From assembly GCF_900496965.1 (NCBI RefSeq), contig NZ_UFQB01000017.1:1-64000 (forward strand): DNA of 64,000 nucleotides, read 5' to 3'. Under the pieces are notes generated by a model. It saw only the letters and a program-made list of their open reading frames with translations. It ran no database searches and was not told the DNA's origin. This DNA is from Achromobacter agilis. GTDB taxonomy: Bacteria; Pseudomonadota; Gammaproteobacteria; Burkholderiales; Burkholderiaceae_B. Below, in pieces: positions 25,688 to 34,729 of this stretch. Each line of letters opens with the position of its first letter. Within the stretch, counting starts at the first letter, position 1. The position numbers were made by a program, and so were the translations under genes.

Positions 25688-26593
25688 TTATTTCGCGGCC
25701 TTGTCCCGGAACGCCTGGCTGGCCATTTCCCGCAGGTTGCGCGTGGCGCTGCGTTCCGTGGCGGGATTCCATGCCAATGAAATGCCGATGGAAGCGTCGG
25801 CGGGAAAGTCGGCCAGTGTCTTGTAGACAACGTTGGTGCCGGGATGGCGCCGGCCGCCGGCGGGAACCAGGGCGACGCCAAGGCCGCTTTCGACCAGGCT
25901 CAACAGCGTCTGCACCTGGACGGCCTCCTGCGTGATGCGGGGCGTGAAGCCGCGCAGTTGGCAGGCGTTGATCGCGGCCATGCGCAGGCCGGCGGCTTCG
26001 GTGGCCGTATACATGATGAAGGCTTCGTCGGCCAGGTCGGTCAGCCGGATGCGGCCGCGCCGCGCCAGCGGATGCGTCTTGGGGATGGCCAGCGCGAACT
26101 TCTCGGTCGTGAGCGGCGCCAGCCGCACGTTCGATCCCATCGCCACCGGCACGCGCACGATGCCGACTTCCAGCGTGTCTTCCTCGAGTTCCTGCATGAT
26201 GCGTATCGACGTGGCTTCGCGCAGCACCACGGTGACGCCCGGATAGCGCTGGCGGAACGGCGGCAGGATGCGCGGCAGCACGCCGTGCGTCGCCGATCCC
26301 ACGAAGCCGATGCGCACCGTGCCGCCTTCGCCGGCGGCGCCCGCGCGCGCCGCCTGCCGGAACTGATCGGCATGAAACAGGGCGCGCCGCGCTTCGTCCA
26401 GCGCCGCCAGGCCGGCTTCGGTCAGCCTGACGCCCTGGCGTCCGCGGATGAACAACTGCACGCCCACCATCTCTTCGAGCTTGCGTATCGAGACGGACAG
26501 GGGCGGCTGCGACATGTGCAGCTTTTCGGCCGCACGATGGAAATTCAGCGTTTCGGCCAGGACGAGAAACTGCTGCAGGTGACGGAAATCCAT
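25688..26593 (-). CDS. LysR-family transcriptional regulator
   Basis: A 301-aa LysR regulator. The HTH lies at residues about 1-60 (MDFRHLQQFLVLAETLNFHRAAEKLHMSQPPLS), followed by a two-lobed inducer-binding domain. The HTH resembles the CatR/BenM group. The start at 26593 is at the conserved MDFRHLQ. It is 78 bp downstream of the CoA-transferase gene in the same orientation, so it may be the last gene of that operon or have its own promoter. A 23-bp TTCGAT-N11-ATCGAA dyad in the promoter region of that operon (30139-30161) is a plausible target. Confidence 0.88.
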   Translation of the reverse strand: MDFRHLQQFLVLAETLNFHRAAEKLHMSQPPLSVSIRKLEEMVGVQLFIRGRQGVRLTEAGLAALDEARRALFHADQFRQAARAGAAGEGGTVRIGFVGSATHGVLPRILPPFRQRYPGVTVVLREATSIRIMQELEEDTLEVGIVRVPVAMGSNVRLAPLTTEKFALAIPKTHPLARRGRIRLTDLADEAFIMYTATEAAGLRMAAINACQLRGFTPRITQEAVQVQTLLSLVESGLGVALVPAGGRRHPGTNVVYKTLADFPADASIGISLAWNPATERSATRNLREMASQAFRDKAAK

Positions 26594-26671
26594 AGTGGCG
26601 GTCCGGATAGGGCTTGCCACAGATGATACGGGTTGCATATCGCTTCCTGCATTGGTGCTATCCCTTCGCTA

Positions 26672-27883
26672 TCAGGCAATCGCGCCTTGCCCGCGCAGGG
26701 AAGCCAGCGCCGTTTCGTCCAGCGCCAGCGCGCGCGCCAGCACCGCGTCGGTATGCTCGCCCAGCCGCGGCGGGGCCGCGGGTTCGCGTGCCGGCGTGCC
26801 GCGCAGGTGCAAGGGGGAACGCAGCAGGCGCAGCGTGCCGTGGCGGGCATCGGCCGTGTCGGCGATCATTCCGCGCGCCGCGATTTCAGGCGCGTTCAGC
26901 GCTTCGTCCACGCGGCGCACCGCGCCCGCCGGGATGCCCGCGGCGCGCACGCGTTCCAGCCAGTGCGCGGTGTTTTCTGCGGCGAACAGGGCTTCCAGTT
27001 GTGGAATGAGGCGGGCGCGGTTCAGCACCCTGGCGCGGTTGGTTGCGTAGCCCGGGTCCGCGCTCCATTCCGGATGCCCGAGCAGGGCGCAGAGGCGGGC
27101 GAACTGCGCATCGTTGCCCACGGCCAGCGCGAACGAGCCGTCGCGCGTGCCGAATATCTGGTAGGGCACCACCGTGGGATGGCCGTTGCCCAGGCGGGCG
27201 GGCGCATGGCCCGCCGCCAGGTAGCCGGCGCCGACGTTTGCCAGCACGCTCACCGCGCCGTCCAGCAGCGCCAGGTCGATGTGCTGGCCGCGGCCGTTGC
27301 GCGCGCGGGCCAGCAGTGCGGCCAGGATCGCCTGCACGCCGTTCATGCCGGTTACCAGGTCGGTGATCGCCACGCCCAGCTTTATCGGCGCGCCTTCGGG
27401 TTCGCCGGTGATCGACATCAGGCCGCTCTCGGCCTGGATCACGAAGTCGTAGCCCGGTTCGGCGGCGCGCGGCCCGCTGCGGCCATAGCCGCTGATGGAG
27501 CAATAGATCAATCCGGGATTGATGGCGGCAAGATCCTCGTAGCCGAGTCCAAAGGCCTCCAGCGCGCCCAGCCGGTAGTTCTCGACCAGCACGTCGGCCT
27601 GCCGCGCCAGGTCGCGCACGATGCGCTGGCCCTCGGGATGCTTGAGGTTGACGGCGACCGATTCCTTGCTGCGGTTGGCACACAGGAAATAGGTGGATTC
27701 GCCGCCGATGTCGGGCGGCGACCAGCTGCGCGTATCGTCGCCCTGTCCGGGCGCTTCGATCTTCCAGACTTCGGCGCCCAGATCGGCCAGCGTCTGGGTG
27801 CACCAGGGGCCGGCCAGCACGCGGCTCAGATCTAGCACGCGGATGCCGGCCAACGGCAATTCCTTGGAAGGTTCCGCGCTCAT
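26672..27883 (-). CDS. CaiB/BaiF family CoA-transferase
   Basis: A 403-aa class III CoA-transferase that moves CoA between carboxylic acids. The N terminus LAGIRVLDLSRVLAGPWCTQTLADLGAEVWKIE and the active-site Asp in EPGYDFVIQAESG (near residue 165) are visible, as is ANRSKESVAVNLK. The frame is open far upstream; the ATG at 27883 overlaps the ACAD stop (ATGA). In this operon it probably makes the CoA ester that the two acyl-CoA dehydrogenases oxidise. The donor and acceptor are unknown. Confidence 0.92.
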   Translation of the reverse strand: MSAEPSKELPLAGIRVLDLSRVLAGPWCTQTLADLGAEVWKIEAPGQGDDTRSWSPPDIGGESTYFLCANRSKESVAVNLKHPEGQRIVRDLARQADVLVENYRLGALEAFGLGYEDLAAINPGLIYCSISGYGRSGPRAAEPGYDFVIQAESGLMSITGEPEGAPIKLGVAITDLVTGMNGVQAILAALLARARNGRGQHIDLALLDGAVSVLANVGAGYLAAGHAPARLGNGHPTVVPYQIFGTRDGSFALAVGNDAQFARLCALLGHPEWSADPGYATNRARVLNRARLIPQLEALFAAENTAHWLERVRAAGIPAGAVRRVDEALNAPEIAARGMIADTADARHGTLRLLRSPLHLRGTPAREPAAPPRLGEHTDAVLARALALDETALASLRGQGAIA

Positions 27884-28884
27884 GCCGCTTCCTTGCCGTG
27901 AAGCGCGCCGCGCACATACGACAGCGCGTCGTGCGTGCTGGACAGCGCGTGCGCGCCGATGCGTTCGTGCCAGTGGGACTCCGATCCGCCGGCCAGCCGC
28001 CATTCGCGCAGCCGCCGGGTGTAGCACTGCAGGTCGTACTCTTCGGTGATGCCGATCGCGCCATGCACGGCGTGTGCGATGTCGGCCACCAGCGGCGCGG
28101 CCTGGCTGGCGCGCGCCTTGCCGGCCGCGGCCAGCATCGGGGCGGGTTGGCCTTCGCCGCCCTGGAAGGCCAGCTGCGCCGCCATGCGGGCGGCCCACAC
28201 CTGTTCGGCCATCACGCTGACCTGTTGCTGCACCGCCTGGAACCGGCCGATGGGCTTGCCGAATTGCGCACGTTGGTTCGCATAGTCCAGCGTCATGGCC
28301 AGCACCCGCTCCATGGCGCCCGCGATGAGGCCCGCGTAGGCCGTGGCGGCCAGCACGTCCAGGGGCGCTGCGCCCTCCACGCGCTCGGCGGCGTCCAGCG
28401 GCCAGGACGCTTCGGCGGCCAGGTTGCCGTGTACGCCATTGGGCCGGATGCAGGCGGCCTGCGTGGGAAGCAGCCAGGTTTGTCCGCCGGACTCGGCCAG
28501 GATGTAGTCCGCGGTCCGCACCCAGGGCACGTTCGCGCCGCGCAGGCGTCCGCCTTCGATGGCGAGGCCTTGCGGGGCCAGCGCGATGGAACCCGTCGCC
28601 TGCGGGCGCTGCGCGCGGCTCAGCCAGGCGCGCGCCAGCAGGGTGTGGGCGATGGGATAGGGGCACAGATGGCGGCCTGCCGCCAGCACGATGGGCAGCG
28701 CCTCGGCCAGGTCCAGCCCCGCGCCGCCGTCCGCCTGCGGCACCAGCGCGTCGCCGAAGCCGGCGTCTTCGCAGGCCTGCCAGGCCGCGGTGGGGCGTTG
28801 CCCCTGTTCGGCGCGGCGGATGACGTCTGGCGTGCAGGTTTCTGCGAACAGGCGTTCGGCGGCGTCGCCAAAAATGTTGTCCAT
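27880..28884 (-). CDS. Acyl-CoA dehydrogenase, small subunit type
   Basis: A 334-aa ACAD-fold protein, shorter than the usual 380 residues, with a divergent N terminus and a recognisable C-terminal helical domain (YANQRAQFGKPIGRFQAVQQQ, then HAVHGAIGITEEYDLQCYTRRLR). Such short members typically pair with a larger ACAD to form heteromeric enzymes. The large partner lies 10 bp upstream. The start at 28884 (MDNIFGDAAERLF) is chosen over 28992, which would overlap the upstream gene. Confidence 0.86.
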   Translation of the reverse strand: MDNIFGDAAERLFAETCTPDVIRRAEQGQRPTAAWQACEDAGFGDALVPQADGGAGLDLAEALPIVLAAGRHLCPYPIAHTLLARAWLSRAQRPQATGSIALAPQGLAIEGGRLRGANVPWVRTADYILAESGGQTWLLPTQAACIRPNGVHGNLAAEASWPLDAAERVEGAAPLDVLAATAYAGLIAGAMERVLAMTLDYANQRAQFGKPIGRFQAVQQQVSVMAEQVWAARMAAQLAFQGGEGQPAPMLAAAGKARASQAAPLVADIAHAVHGAIGITEEYDLQCYTRRLREWRLAGGSESHWHERIGAHALSSTHDALSYVRGALHGKEAA

Positions 28885-28894
28885 GAGGTCGTCC

Positions 28895-30043
28895 TTATCG
28901 AAGGCCAAGGCCGCGGGCGATGATGCCGCGCAGGATTTCGCGGGTGCCGCCGCGCAGCGAGAACGTGGGCGCCACCTGCTCCAGGTAGGCAAGCGTGCGC
29001 AGTAGCGGCAGGGGAGGCGGCTGGTCCGGGCGGCGCGCGAGCGCGTCGCCGATCAGGCGTGGAATGGCCTGCTCCAGTTCGGTGCCCAGGTCTTTCACGA
29101 GCGCGGCCTCGGTGGCGGGGCTGAGCCCCGCCGCCAGTTTGCCCGCGATCGACAGGGACATGGCGCGCAGCACCGCCATCTGCGACAGGATGCTGCCGAG
29201 CACGGCGCGGGTGCCGGCGTCGTCGGCCTGGCCGCGGCAATGCGCGAGCCAGCATTCCAGCAGCGCGATGCTGGAATAAAGGCGCTCGGGGCCGCTGCGC
29301 TCGAACGCCAGTTCCGCGTTCACCTGCGCCCAGCCTGCGCCTTCCGCGCCGATCAGGGCGTCTTCGGTCAATGCCACGTTGTCGAAGAACACTTCGGAGA
29401 AATGCGCATCGCCTGCCAGGTCTTCGATGGGACGGATCGAGATGCCCGGCAGCGACAGGTCCACGATGAATTGCGACAGGCCCTGGTGGCGGTCTTCGGC
29501 GGTGCCGGACGTCCGGGCCAGCGCGATCATATAGTGCGAGCGGTGCGCGTTGGTGGTCCAGATCTTGCTGCCGTTCAGGCGCCAGCCGCCGGCCTCGGGC
29601 ACGGCCCGGGTACGGATGCTGGCCAGGTCGGATCCCGATCCGGGCTCGCTCATGCCGATGCAGAAGAAGGCCTCCGCGCGGCAGATGCGGGGCAGGTAGA
29701 ACGCCTGTTGCGCGGGCGTGCCGTATTTCAGGATCAGGGGCGCGCTCTGGCGGTCGGCGATCCAGTGCGCCGAAACCGGGGCGCCCGCGCCCAGCAGTTC
29801 TTCGGACAGGACGAAGCGCGCGAAGTGGCCGCGCGCCGATCCGCCATATTCGCGAGGCAGGGTCAGGCCCAGCCAGCCGCGTTCGGCCAGCTGGCGGCTG
29901 AAGCCGGCGTCAAAGCCCATCCAGGACCGGGCCCGTTCGTCGGGTTCCAGGCCGTCCAGCGTTTGCGCCAGGAAGTCCCGGACTTCGGCACGCAGGGCTT
30001 CGTCTTCGGGCGGGATGGCGGTGAGTTCTAGCGTATCTATCAT
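28895..30043 (-). CDS. Acyl-CoA dehydrogenase, large subunit type
   Basis: A 382-aa flavin-dependent acyl-CoA dehydrogenase. ACAD motifs are FFCIGMSEPGSGSDLASIRTRA (FAD/substrate region), GSKIWTTNAHRSHYMI, and the C-terminal SLRGGTREILRGIIARGLGLR. It opens the leftward operon (ACAD large, ACAD small, CoA-transferase) and is divergent from the Bug/crotonase genes across 248 bp. The enzyme introduces an alpha-beta double bond into an acyl-CoA; the chain type is unknown. Confidence 0.92.
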   Translation of the reverse strand: MIDTLELTAIPPEDEALRAEVRDFLAQTLDGLEPDERARSWMGFDAGFSRQLAERGWLGLTLPREYGGSARGHFARFVLSEELLGAGAPVSAHWIADRQSAPLILKYGTPAQQAFYLPRICRAEAFFCIGMSEPGSGSDLASIRTRAVPEAGGWRLNGSKIWTTNAHRSHYMIALARTSGTAEDRHQGLSQFIVDLSLPGISIRPIEDLAGDAHFSEVFFDNVALTEDALIGAEGAGWAQVNAELAFERSGPERLYSSIALLECWLAHCRGQADDAGTRAVLGSILSQMAVLRAMSLSIAGKLAAGLSPATEAALVKDLGTELEQAIPRLIGDALARRPDQPPPLPLLRTLAYLEQVAPTFSLRGGTREILRGIIARGLGLR

Positions 30044-30138
30044 TGGGCGCTCCGATGCGGACTGGGGCGCCGTGGCAAGGCGCCGAAGCTCACTATCCGT
30101 GAGCGCCCTGAAAGCTGTCCAATATTATTTTTTTGATT

Positions 30139-30161
30139 TTCGATACGTTATTCATATCGAA
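30139..30161. promoter_or_regulatory. LysR-type operator candidate (TTCGAT-N11-ATCGAA)
   Basis: A perfect 7-bp dyad TTCGATA/TATCGAA with a 9-nt centre, which contains the classical T-N11-A motif of LysR regulators. It sits in the divergent promoter region between the ACAD operon and the Bug operon. A related weaker dyad, TCCG-N8-CGGA at 30180-30195 sharing the CGATACG word, lies 19 bp further on and could be the activation half-site. Confidence 0.65.
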
Positions 30162-30291
30162 GCGGGCGAGCGGCCAATATCCGTTTCGTATCGGAAGCGC
30201 AAAAATTAATATTAGACGGCAACTGCCTGCATGCCTACGCTGAGGTTGGCTGCGCGCCCAGCGCGACAAGCGACAACAACAGGAGACAAGC

Positions 30292-31260
30292 ATGAACAAG
30301 GCAATGCGCCTATTGGCGCTGGTTTGCGCCGCCTGGCTGGCGCAACCCGCTGCGGCGGTCCACGCCGCCTATCCCGACAAACCGATCCGGCTGATCGTGT
30401 CGTTTCCCCCGGGCAGCGGCACCGACAGCAATGCCCGCTACGTGGCCAGGAAAATGGAGGAAAGGCTGGGCGTGGCGGTCACGGTAGAGAACCGGCCGGG
30501 CGGCAACAGTTTCATCGCGGCGCAGGCGGTGGCCACGGCGGAGCCCGACGGCTATACCCTGCTGCTGGCCAGCAATTCCCCGGTGGCGACCAATGCCGCC
30601 ATGTTCAAGCAACTGCCGTACGACCCAGTGAAGGACTTCGCGCCGGTGGCGCGCCTGGGCTATGGCGCGATGGCGCTGGCGGTGAAGGCCGATGCGCCGT
30701 ACAAGACGGTGGCGGACCTGGTGGATGCCGCGCGCAAACGTCCGGGCGAGCTGAATTTCGGCAGCGGCAGCGCGTCTTATCAGATCGCCACCGAATTGTT
30801 CCTGTCCATGGGCGGCATCAAGGCCAATCATGTGCCGTACCGCGGCGCCGCGCCGGCGCTGACGGATCTGGCGGGCGGGCAGGTCGACTTCGTGTTCGCG
30901 GATTACGGCGCCGTGATTCCGTTCGTGCAAAGCGGCCGCATGCGCCTGCTGGCGGTCACGGGCGATACGCGCCTGAAGAGCGCGCCGGACACGCCGACCC
31001 TGCAGGAGTCTGGCTTTCCGGGCTACTACATGGTGAACTGGACGGCGGCGTTCGCGCCCGCGCGCACCCCGCCGGCCGTGATCGAAGCCCTGTCCGACAC
31101 CTTGCTGTCGATCTACCGCACGCAGGATGCCGCCGACTTCCTGGCGCGCACGAACTGGGAGGTGTTTCCGGTGGGGCCGAAGGCGCTGGGCGAATTCCAG
31201 CGCGAAGAGATTCGCAAGTGGGACCAGGCCGCCCAGCGGGCTGGCATTCCCAAGCAATAA
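30292..31260 (+). CDS. Bug (TctC) family periplasmic receptor
   Basis: A 322-aa solute-binding protein of the tripartite tricarboxylate type. It has a signal peptide (cleavage near AAVHAA), the opening YPDKPIRLIVSFPPGSGTDSNAR, VENRPGGNSF and EPDGYTLLLASNS, all standard Bug motifs. No TctA/TctB membrane partners are in the window. The start follows CAGGAGACAAGC. It begins a rightward set with a crotonase and probably a thiolase, so the ligand is likely the acid degraded by those enzymes. Confidence 0.92.
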   Translation: MNKAMRLLALVCAAWLAQPAAAVHAAYPDKPIRLIVSFPPGSGTDSNARYVARKMEERLGVAVTVENRPGGNSFIAAQAVATAEPDGYTLLLASNSPVATNAAMFKQLPYDPVKDFAPVARLGYGAMALAVKADAPYKTVADLVDAARKRPGELNFGSGSASYQIATELFLSMGGIKANHVPYRGAAPALTDLAGGQVDFVFADYGAVIPFVQSGRMRLLAVTGDTRLKSAPDTPTLQESGFPGYYMVNWTAAFAPARTPPAVIEALSDTLLSIYRTQDAADFLARTNWEVFPVGPKALGEFQREEIRKWDQAAQRAGIPKQ

Positions 31261-31309
31261 GCAAGCGGGCCGCAGGGCCCGAGTCTTCCATTGAACAGAG
31301 GAGGGATCC

Positions 31310-32104
31310 ATGGCGGATCTGGTGCAGTACGAACAGCGTGCGGACGGGGTGGTCACCCTGACCCTGGACGATCCGAAAACCCGCAACGCCCTGACCGGCA
31401 GCACGATGGTCGACGAGCTGCTCGCGGCATTCGCCCGCATCGAACGCGACCCGACGGTGCGCGTGCTGGTCATCGCCGCGGCGGGCAAGGTGTTTTCGTC
31501 GGGCGGCAACGTGAACGACATGCAGCGGCAGATCGGCCCGGATGTGGGCGGCACCGCGCTGCGTCAAGAATACCGCCACGGCATACAGCGCCTGCCGCTG
31601 GCCCTGCATGCGCTGGAAGTGCCCACCATCGCGGCGGTCAACGGCCCGGCCATCGGCGCGGGCTGCGACCTGGCTTGCATGTGCGACGTCCGGATCGCCG
31701 CGGAAGAAGCGTCTTTCGCGGAGAGTTTCGTGAAGCTGGGCATTGTGCCGGGCGACGGCGGCGCCTGGTTCCTGCCGCGGCTGATCGGCATGGCGCGCGC
31801 GGCCGAAATGTCGTTCACCGGCGACCCCATCGACGCCCGCACGGCGGCCGAATGGGGCCTGGTCTCGCGCGTGGTGCCGGCCGCCGAATTGCTGCCTGCG
31901 GCCCATGCGCTGGCCGGCCGCATCGCCGTGAACTCCCCTGACGCGGTGCGCCTCACCAAGCGCCTGCTGCGCGAAAGCCAGCATTCGCGCCTGGATACGC
32001 TGCTGGAATTGTCGGCGGCCTATCAGTCTCTGGCGCACAAGACGCCGGCGCATGCGGAGGCGGTGCAGGATTTCGTCGCGCGGCGCGCCGCGCGCAAGGT
32101 TTGA
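31310..32104 (+). CDS. Enoyl-CoA hydratase/isomerase (crotonase family)
   Basis: A 264-aa crotonase. The oxyanion-hole pattern is visible in KVFSSGGNVNDM (about residues 62-73) and NGPAIGAGCDLACMCD (about 110-125). SFAESFVKLGIVPGDGG supplies a Glu at one catalytic position, followed by Gly-Asp where hydratases usually have Glu, so hydratase versus isomerase activity is uncertain. It follows the Bug gene by 49 bp with GAGGAGGGATCC before the ATG. Confidence 0.9.
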   Translation: MADLVQYEQRADGVVTLTLDDPKTRNALTGSTMVDELLAAFARIERDPTVRVLVIAAAGKVFSSGGNVNDMQRQIGPDVGGTALRQEYRHGIQRLPLALHALEVPTIAAVNGPAIGAGCDLACMCDVRIAAEEASFAESFVKLGIVPGDGGAWFLPRLIGMARAAEMSFTGDPIDARTAAEWGLVSRVVPAAELLPAAHALAGRIAVNSPDAVRLTKRLLRESQHSRLDTLLELSAAYQSLAHKTPAHAEAVQDFVARRAARKV

Positions 32105-32162
32105 GGGGGACGGCGGGTGCGCACCGGCGTTATGATGCAATGCACCACAAGGAGGAAACACC

Positions 32163-33344
32163 ATGAATGAAGTCATCGTTGCGTCCGCCGTCCGCACCGC
32201 CATCGGCGATTTCGGCGGCGCGCTGAAAGACGTGCCGCCGTGCGACCTGGGCGCGACCGTCATCAAGGCCGCGCTGGAACGGGCCGCCGTCAAGGGCGAC
32301 GAGGTCGGCCACGTCGCGGTCGGCCATGTGATCAATACCGAACCGCGCGACATGTACCTGTCGCGCGTGGCGGCCATGAACGCCGGCATCGCGAAGGAAA
32401 CGCCGGCCTTCAACGTCAACCGTCTTTGCGGCTCGGGCCTGCAGGCCATCGTGTCGGCGGCGCAGACCATCATGCTGGGCGATACGGACATCGCGATCGG
32501 CGCCGGCGCCGAAAGCATGAGCCGCGCCCCCTACATCGCGCCGGCCCAGCGCTGGGGCGCGCGCATGGGCGACAGCGTCATGCTGGACATGATGACCGGC
32601 GCGCTGTCCGATCCTTTCGGCCGCATGCACATGGGCGTCACCGCCGAGAACGTAGCGGCCAAATTCGGCATCAGCCGCCTGGACCAGGACGCCGTGGCGG
32701 CTGAGTCGCACCGCCGCGCCGCGGCCGCCATCGATGCCGGCTACTTCCGCGACCAGATCGTGCCGGTGGTGATGAAGTCGCGCAAGGGCGAAGTCGTGTT
32801 CGACACCGACGAGCACGTGCGCCGCGATGTGTCGGCCGACAGCCTGGCGACGCTCAAGCCGGTCTTCAAGAAAGAAAACGGCACCGTCACGGCGGGCAAT
32901 GCTTCGGGCTTGAACGACGGGGCGGGCGCGGTGGTGCTGATGAACGCCTCGGTGGCGGCCAAGCGCGGCGTCAAGCCGCTGGCGCGTCTGGTCGCGTACG
33001 CCCACGCGGGAGTGGACCCCGACATCATGGGCATCGGCCCGGTGCCGGCGACCCAGGCCGCGCTCAAGCGCGCGGGCCTGACCGTGGACCAGCTAGACGT
33101 GATCGAGGCCAACGAAGCCTTCGCGGCGCAGGCATGCGCCGTGACGCGCGAGCTGAAGCTGGACCCGGCCAAGGTGAACCCCAATGGCAGCGGCATCGGC
33201 CTGGGCCACCCGATCGGCGCCACCGGCGCGATCATCACCGTCAAGGCGCTGCACGAGCTGCAACGCGTGGGCGGCCGCTATGCGCTGGTGACCATGTGCA
33301 TCGGCGGCGGCCAAGGCATCGCCGCGATCTTCGAGCGCATCTGA
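32163..33344 (+). CDS. Acetyl-CoA acetyltransferase / 3-ketoacyl-CoA thiolase
   Basis: A 393-aa thiolase. The catalytic triad is visible: Cys89 in NRLCGSG, His349 in GLGHPIGATG and Cys379 in TMCIGGGQG. The length and motifs match degradative/biosynthetic thiolases of the BktB/AtoB group. AAGGAGG precedes the ATG, and it starts 58 bp after the crotonase. It completes a beta-oxidation-like route with the ACAD pair and crotonase nearby, although no 3-hydroxyacyl-CoA dehydrogenase is present in the module. Confidence 0.95.
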   Translation: MNEVIVASAVRTAIGDFGGALKDVPPCDLGATVIKAALERAAVKGDEVGHVAVGHVINTEPRDMYLSRVAAMNAGIAKETPAFNVNRLCGSGLQAIVSAAQTIMLGDTDIAIGAGAESMSRAPYIAPAQRWGARMGDSVMLDMMTGALSDPFGRMHMGVTAENVAAKFGISRLDQDAVAAESHRRAAAAIDAGYFRDQIVPVVMKSRKGEVVFDTDEHVRRDVSADSLATLKPVFKKENGTVTAGNASGLNDGAGAVVLMNASVAAKRGVKPLARLVAYAHAGVDPDIMGIGPVPATQAALKRAGLTVDQLDVIEANEAFAAQACAVTRELKLDPAKVNPNGSGIGLGHPIGATGAIITVKALHELQRVGGRYALVTMCIGGGQGIAAIFERI

Positions 33345-33390
33345 CGCTCTTGGAGCCGCTCCCCCAAAGGGGGCGGTAAGCACGCCGCGC

Positions 33391-33425
33391 ATTCCTGGCC
33401 CCGACGTCGCTCGCGGGCCAGGAAT
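33391..33425. repeat. Hairpin with 11-bp perfect stem
   Basis: ATTCCTGGCCC and its reverse complement are separated by 13 nt. It lies just before repeat copy C, 46 bp past the thiolase stop, and overlaps the start of the 96-bp direct repeat. It could end transcription or simply belong to the repeat; there is no U-run. Confidence 0.5.
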
Positions 33426-33497
33426 GAAACCTGGTGTCAGACACCCTGGAACACCCGCTGCAACTTGGGTGAGTGTCTCGTAGGGGTGTCAGACACT
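33402..33497 (+). repeat. 96-bp direct repeat, left copy (contains element copy C)
   Basis: Bases 33402-33497 match 33850-33945 without gaps. They share CGACGT, GAAACCTGGTGTCAGACACCC, CAACTTG, TCTCGTAG and GGTGTCAGACAC. The palindrome-bounded unit proper (copy C) is 33434-33497. The two copies bracket 352 bp of unexplained sequence. Confidence 0.75.
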
Positions 33498-33849
33498 GCA
33501 CGCTTGCACGCAGTTTCGTGATGCGGGCGAGCTGCGGAGCGCCGCCCGCAACCGCAGGACATGGCGTAAGCCCCAAAAGGCCGCCCGCGCGGCCGGCCTG
33601 GGGCGGGCCCTGCAAGATCTTCCGCGGCAGCACCGCTCGTCATCAGAACCCTAAGAACGCCAGTCTCCCCAGCGATCGAGGAATCTACGCCTACCGAGCC
33701 GGACGCGGCGGGGGCCTGGGGTGCGTGGGGAGTCGATAAGCCCGAGGGAATCTGAAGGAACCGCCGAAGGCGGTGACGAAGATGACAAGGGGGGGAGGCC
33801 GGAGCGAAGGCTCCGGGCCGCAATCGTTGACCCGCGCGCCCCAGGCACT
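33498..33849. other. Unexplained 352-bp intergenic stretch between direct repeats
   Basis: The stretch carries no convincing gene: open frames on both strands are short, Arg/Pro-rich and lack Shine-Dalgarno sequences or domain motifs. Several GC-rich dyads (for example GGAGCGAAGGCTCC near 33800-33813 and ACCGCCGAAGGCGGT near 33759-33773) suggest a structured RNA or a decayed element. What it does cannot be said. Confidence 0.4.
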
Positions 33850-33945
33850 CGACGTGGCTGGCGGCCCGGGAACGAAACCTGGTGTCAGACACCCAGGAGC
33901 ATCGGCTTCAACTTGAGCGAGTATCTCGTAGCGGTGTCAGACACG
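33850..33945 (+). repeat. 96-bp direct repeat, right copy (contains element copy D)
   Basis: The second copy of the direct repeat at 33402-33497. The palindrome-bounded unit proper (copy D) is 33881-33944, with TGTCAGACA-type ends in the same orientation as copy C. It ends 14 bp before the stop codon of the IclR gene. Confidence 0.75.
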
Positions 33946-33958
33946 GAGGCCTTCGCCT

Positions 33959-34729
33959 CTACTGACCCAAATAATCCTCCGCCCAAGCCTGGCATTCGGC
34001 GCGCAGCAGCGCGCCCATCTGCGCCCGCCGGGGCGCGTCCAGCCGGCTGCTGATCGCGCCGAAGCTGAATGCCACCCACGTCAGTTCCGACACCCGGAAC
34101 GCCGCGCCCACCCCGGAGACGCCGGGCGTGATGGTGTCCACGATTTCGGAATGGCCCGCCGAGCGGGTCTGTTTTACCGCCTTCATCAGCGCGGCGCTGG
34201 ACACGCCGATCTGGGCGTAGCTGGCGGCGTGCCGCGCATAGAGCGACGCGATCTCCTCGTCCGGCAGGGCGGCCATCAGCGCCAGCCCGCCCGCGCCCAC
34301 GCCCAGCAGGCGCCGCTCCCCCTGGTCGATGGTGAACACCTTCACGGGGAACGAGCCGGCCTCGCGCAGCAGGCACAAGGCGTAGTCGCCCTGGCGTATC
34401 ACCAGGAACACCGTATCGCCCGATAGCCGCGCCAGTTTCTGCGCGAAGGGCCGCAGCGCGTCCAGCAGCGGTGTGCGCCGCAGCGCCGCGAATCCCAATT
34501 GCATCGAATCCACGCCCAGGCGGTAGCGCCGGGTGCGTGCGTCGCGTTCCGCGAATTGCTCTTCCAGCAGGCTGCTGAGCAAGCGGTGCGCCGTGGAACG
34601 TTCCAGCCCGGTGGCGGCCATGACGCCTTGCAGATCGATGCCTTCTTCCTGGTGCTGCGCCAGCACGCGCAGCAGGGCCAGGGCGCGGCGCATGCTCTGG
34701 GTGCCGCCGGTTGAAGCTGTGTTGCTCAT
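33959..34729 (-). CDS. IclR-family transcriptional regulator
   Basis: A 256-aa regulator. The N-terminal winged HTH (residues about 12-75; RALALLRVLAQHQEEGIDLQ, then TGLERSTAHRLLSSL) is followed by an IclR effector domain with GVGAGGLALMAALPDEEI and the C-terminal VAAF-type segment GVSGVGAAFRVS. It is divergent from the crotonase/acyl-CoA synthetase/Bug/ACAD operon across a 112-bp AT-rich gap, and most likely controls it. The inducer is unknown. Confidence 0.9.
   Translation of the reverse strand: MSNTASTGGTQSMRRALALLRVLAQHQEEGIDLQGVMAATGLERSTAHRLLSSLLEEQFAERDARTRRYRLGVDSMQLGFAALRRTPLLDALRPFAQKLARLSGDTVFLVIRQGDYALCLLREAGSFPVKVFTIDQGERRLLGVGAGGLALMAALPDEEIASLYARHAASYAQIGVSSAALMKAVKQTRSAGHSEIVDTITPGVSGVGAAFRVSELTWVAFSFGAISSRLDAPRRAQMGALLRAECQAWAEDYLGQ

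Noticed and set aside
33473-33739. 88-aa plus-strand open frame (and minus-strand frames) in the stretch between direct repeats
   Set aside because: They start inside the repeat, lack a Shine-Dalgarno and show biased Arg/Pro/Gly composition without any domain.
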